Shown in pieces: positions 60,498-64,000 of a stretch of DNA of 64,000 nucleotides; positions within the stretch are counted from its first letter, which is position 1; each line of letters opens with the position of its first letter. The translations under genes were made by a program, and so were the position numbers. The stretch is taken from NCBI GenBank assembly GCA_948099385.1, contig CANUEZ040000167.1, positions 4,315,001 to 4,379,000 on the forward strand, read 5' to 3'. Below the pieces are notes generated by a model, which worked only from the letters and a program-made list of their open reading frames with translations, had not been told where the DNA came from and ran no database searches. The stretch is from Fasciola hepatica. Its lineage: Eukaryota > Platyhelminthes > Trematoda > Plagiorchiida > Fasciolidae.

Positions 60498-60863
60498 TTG
60501 AACACTTTAAAACCTGATCCCATTACAGTTCATCTATACATTTCCGCTTCTCTCCCATTGCTGCCGCCCAATAAAAGACGCCAACTATTGCCTCACTCTC
60601 CCATTTCATTCCCTGTTGGGTACACCCCCAACTCTGATTCGCTCTCTATTCCCTCCGGTGATAAACTACTCGCCCTCCAGAGGAATAGGTCTCCCAGCCT
60701 TCCCACCCTTCTCACAAAACCCTCCTTCATTCAACCTTCTCCTCTTAAGTCAACTCGCCTCAACTCACCAAATAAGGGTCCGACCTTAAAAACATCCCTT
60801 GCTCCAATGCATCGGTGGTTCCCACGAATCCACCGCGCTCACCGCCTGCCAATACCAAAATAA
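60498..60863 (+). pseudogene. Pro/Ser-rich segment of LINE ORF1
   Basis: An open 121-codon frame rich in Pro, Ser, Leu and Thr (for example PLLPPNKRRQLLPHSP). It lies between the ORF1 core and the endonuclease. It could be the low-complexity tail of ORF1 or merely open because the plus strand is pyrimidine-rich here. Confidence 0.35.
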
Positions 60864-61199
60864 GGCCTCCCCACTCCGTCCACTCTGCCGCACGTCGTAC
60901 TCCTCACCTGACAACTATCTCTACTGCTCCCGATACTATCTGCTCCATATTTGGTATTCCACCTAAATAGAGTTACCCCTCCCACAAAGTGCAGCTTAAT
61001 CTACCAATCTACACCCCTATTCCTCACACATTTTCGACCCTGCCTTCTGCCCCCCCCCCTTCAGCCAATACTCAATTCCAACTGGCCGGCATTTCTCAAC
61101 TGCTCCTAATCACCGCTGTCTGATATCGACCCGCCAAACCCTACAGGTCTTTCCCTTTGCTCCGACATTTCCCTCTCCATTGATGCCCAGTTTTTCTAC

Positions 61200-62047
61200 C
61201 CCTCAGCATTCCCTCTCAGTGCAACATTTACTCCTTCTTGGCCGTAAGCCACCATATCTGAACCTCCACTAGCCTCAACATCAACATATTCTCCTTTGAC
61301 CCTGATATCCATGCCTTCCAATCGAGGAGGCCTACCTCCCTCCAACTGACACTACTCCCCTGATGTGCCTAAACCACCTCCCGCAAATGGTACACGTTGA
61401 GCGTTGTTTATCATGCGCTTTAGTCTTAGCAAATTCCTGCACCTAAAATAATTTTCCTCATAAATGATTGCGCCATTATTTTAATAACGGAGTCCTGACT
61501 GTCTGAGAGCACTCCCAATGATCAAGTATCTTTGATAGGTTGCAGTCTTCTGAGGACAAACAGACCGAACCGGCGTGGTGGTAGGTGCCTAGCCAATGTA
61601 AGGCAAATCTACACCAAGACCCCTCTTTTACAAACGGCGCTCGTTTCTATTCCCTATTCTTTTTGGCTCACTATCAACCTCCAAAGCATTGCTCTTCACA
61701 TTCGCTGCGAGTATCGCTCGCCAAATTACTCCAGTTCCTTGTTTCCACTTCTCAATAGGCCTTTCGAATACCTCTCTCCTCTCTGGAACCAAGCTTATTG
61801 GGGTGACTTTAACCTCCCCCATATTTGTTGGCCTACCCTCTCGGCTCCTCCTAATCTTATGGACCTAATTAATGGTATTCGTCTTGGTGGCTGGACGCAA
61901 CATGTTGTCATACCTACCAGAAGCGGGGACATACTAGATATGGTATTCACTCACAACATGCCTCTCATCGACGTGTCCGTACAACAAAATTTCCCCGAAC
62001 TGACCATAAAAAGCTTATCTGCCATCTGCCCTTGGTGGCCCACTTAA
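61200..62047 (+). pseudogene. LINE AP-type endonuclease domain
   Basis: The plus strand reads ITES, a stop (TGA at 61,496-61,498, probably a former Trp codon), then LSESTPNDQVSLIGCSLLRT and NRPNRRGGRC. This is the 'TETWL......GY...R.DR..RGGG' block. GDFNLPHICW starts at 61,802, the conserved GDFN motif of the nuclease, followed by GGWTQHVVIPTRSGDILDMV and FTHNM, the 'QHV..PTR....LDLV' block. The domain normally nicks target DNA. Its final 'SDH' block has drifted. Confidence 0.88.
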
Positions 62048-62639
62048 TCCCGCACAACACTCCAAAGCTACATTCCTGTGCAGAAATTGGGCCTTGCCAG
62101 TCACGATTATTCGCCAAAATGACTGGGGTGAGTATTTCCTCACCCATGACCGTCAGCTTGCTGCGAATATTTTCCACTCCTTTTCCGACTTTCTGAAAAA
62201 ATTGTCTAATACTGCCCAGGCTGTACCTAAAAAAATGTCCTCTGTTTCGCCAATCCGTAAGAAGTATAATTAACTTCACAAGCTACATAATTCCAACGAA
62301 TTTTCAATTTTTATTCGTCTAAACCGCCCCTCCACACTTATTCAAAGACAAGATAATATGTGACTTCGTGAACAAGAAGCTGAGGCATCAAGTCATCCCA
62401 ACAAGTTGGGACTTCTTTCTACGTTGCATAATACCAAAAACGCTGATGTTAGGGCCGACTTCCAACTTCTGATTTTGGATAATAACTCATCTATCAACAC
62501 TCCACCTTGTATAGCCGAAGCCTTCAATGCATTCTTTGCTTCAGCCATGGCTACAGCTACTGTCATTGCCCCTCCTCCATCTTCATTACCTACTGACCCC
62601 GTGTTTCTACGATACCCCTCGATGCCAGGAGTATTCCTA

Positions 62640-63650
62640 AGCTACTATCCAATGGCAAACCTTCCCCGCGATTAGGCCCCGATGGCTCACCACCAGTTGC
62701 TCTTGCCAATGGCGGATAGAATCTCCTCCAGTTGCTGCTTAGCCTTTTCAGTCTTTCACTTAACGGTAGCACTGAACCTGTTAATTGGAAGCGCTCGGCA
62801 ATCGTTCCCGTTCATAATAAGGGACCTTTACACAAAGTATCCAATTATCGCCCCATAAACCATGTCCCCATCTTATCCAGAATAATGGACAAAATGGTTG
62901 GAGATCACATAATGAACTATTCATTAAGCCTCAACCTTATTAATCAAAAACAATATTGATTCCTCTGCTCACGGTCTTGCATGACTTGTCAGTATGATCT
63001 CCTGAAACTTGCCACTGACTCTGCTGAGAGTGATAAATCTTTTGTTGTTCTTTGCCTTGACTTATCTAAGGCATTTGATCGTGTGCCTCACCCACACCTT
63101 TTAACAAAGCTGCGATCATTTGGCATTGTCGATCCACTAATTTCTTCATTCTAATCTTACTTGTCTCATCGTCCTCAAGTTGTCTTGATTACCAGGCACA
63201 CATCTGGCCCCAGTCCCGTTACTAGCGGTATTATTCAGGGCAGTGTTTTAGACCCCCTACTTTTCCTCCTATATGCAAATGGTGTTTCCAACAATGCTCA
63301 ATGGCACGCCGTTCTTTTTCGCGGACTACATTAAGATAGTCTACACTTTTTTGCCCGGCAACCTCAGTACTACCATCTCTAAAATGTCCGCTGATTTAGC
63401 CGCTCTTGACGAATGGTGCTCAACCTGGGCGATGAAATTCTCCGCCGATAAGTTTATTTTTCTTACTTACAAATGCCAGGTTTCTCCTGGTTCCTTATGC
63501 TTCGGCGGTTCACCCATTGACAGCCAGCCCTTAGTAAGAGACCTTGGCCTAAGTTTTTGTGCTCTTTCAACTTCTCGGAACATGCTGTCTTCCAAACGGC
63601 GAAGGCTCAAAAGTGTCTTGGTCTTCTGTTCAGATCCTTCCAGCTAAGGG
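62640..63650 (+). pseudogene. LINE reverse transcriptase with FADD changed to FADY
   Basis: Plus-strand blocks: WKRSAIVPVHNKGPLHKVSN then YRPI at about 62.85 kb; CLDLSKAFDRVPHPHLLTKL at about 63.06 kb with the first catalytic Asp; SGIIQGSVLDPLLFLLY at 63.22 kb; and, after a +/-1 shift, FFFADYIKIVY near 63.32 kb where the catalytic pair should be FADD. LAALDEWCSTWAMKFSADK follows as expected. Stops occur at about 62,957 and 63,151. The post-RT region, in shifted frames, continues with VMQNSDRIIIESIQKRFTKQ to beyond 63.77 kb. Confidence 0.92.
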
Positions 63651-64000
63651 GGAGCATTCGTAACATGTGCTAGGTACATGCCAGGCCCCTTCTTGAATAC
63701 TTTCCCTCAATCATATTTGTTATGCAAAACTCCGACAGGATTATTATTGAAAGTATTCAGAAAAGATTCACAAAGCAGCCTTTTGATTGGTCGTCAAACT
63801 TAAACTACAGGAACGGTGTTTATCCCTCAAAATCAAACCACTGTGGCTTCGTCGCATCAAGCTGCACCTGGTATTTCTGTATAAGCTATTGACGAAGCAA
63901 CCTCATTCCTCCAACCAGCTATGCTTCTCCCCGGATACTGGATAGTCACTCCGAAATAGGCAGTATACTATTACCACACAGTCCGCGAGGACTGTTCTAC

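Larger units (their letters stand above)
59520..64000 (+). mobile_element. CR1/Jockey-type LINE, ORF1 plus ORF2, 3' end outside window
   Basis: Plus-strand order: ORF1-like block (59.53-59.97 kb), proline/serine-rich linker (60.5-60.9 kb), apurinic-type endonuclease (about 61.2-62.05 kb), reverse transcriptase (62.65-63.65 kb), and post-RT region to the window edge. This is the standard layout of a two-ORF LINE. Stops, shifts and an altered active site show it is inactive, but length and order are almost complete, which is unusual for the window. The 5' end is uncertain because no start codon is found in the ORF1 frame after the stop at about 59.50 kb. Confidence 0.9.

Noticed and set aside
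1..64000. CRISPR arrays, bacterial operons, rRNA or spliced-leader RNA genes
   Set aside because: No regularly spaced short repeats, no Shine-Dalgarno-linked gene series, and none of the conserved RNA core strings I looked for were seen.

Overview
The window reads as a repeat-dominated stretch of an invertebrate animal nuclear genome. I could not recognise one intact host gene, tRNA, rRNA, snRNA or bacterial-type operon in 64 kb. What can be named is transposon-derived and decayed. There are relics of a Penelope-like element (PLE), two or three Ty3/Gypsy LTR elements, a BEL/Pao element and at least three non-LTR (LINE) elements, plus several unclassified dispersed repeats. This mixture, including a PLE with a GIY-YIG endonuclease, fits many invertebrates. 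A flatworm such as a tapeworm or fluke is my best guess, but this is inference and not something the sequence proves.

Layout. 1-5.7 kb is mostly unassigned, with a minus-strand LINE reverse transcriptase relic at 2.56-3.7 kb. 5.76-6.43 kb holds the first member of a repeat family ending in an ATT microsatellite tail. 6.4-21.4 kb is largely unassigned and contains overlapping opposite-strand open frames at 8.5-9.2 kb. 21.4-21.9 kb is a second LINE relic. A diverged repeat pair lies at 15.1-15.7 and 22.3-22.8 kb. 25.84-28.32 kb is a PLE bounded by two inverted 300-bp arms. 30.0-38.1 kb is rich in members of the ATT-tailed family and also has the first copy of a 626-bp repeat. Its second copy, over 99% identical, is at 41.87-42.49 kb. 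39.9-41.0 kb carries a BEL/Pao gag-protease remnant.

45.26-50.01 kb is a complete-outline Gypsy provirus on the minus strand (LTR, decayed interior, LTR). 52.48-53.42 kb holds a Gypsy gag-protease fragment. 54.93-55.73 kb is another ATT-tailed copy, almost identical to the one at 33 kb. 59.5-64.0 kb is a plus-strand LINE with ORF1, endonuclease and reverse transcriptase regions, running off the window edge.

The pieces do not work together as a pathway. The region is a landing zone where unrelated element classes accumulated and decayed. The RT active-site motif I could read is altered in the PLE and in two LINE relics, and one Gypsy protease has lost its catalytic Asp. By contrast, several non-coding repeats are still nearly identical between copies, which suggests younger activity of non-autonomous families or sequence exchange.
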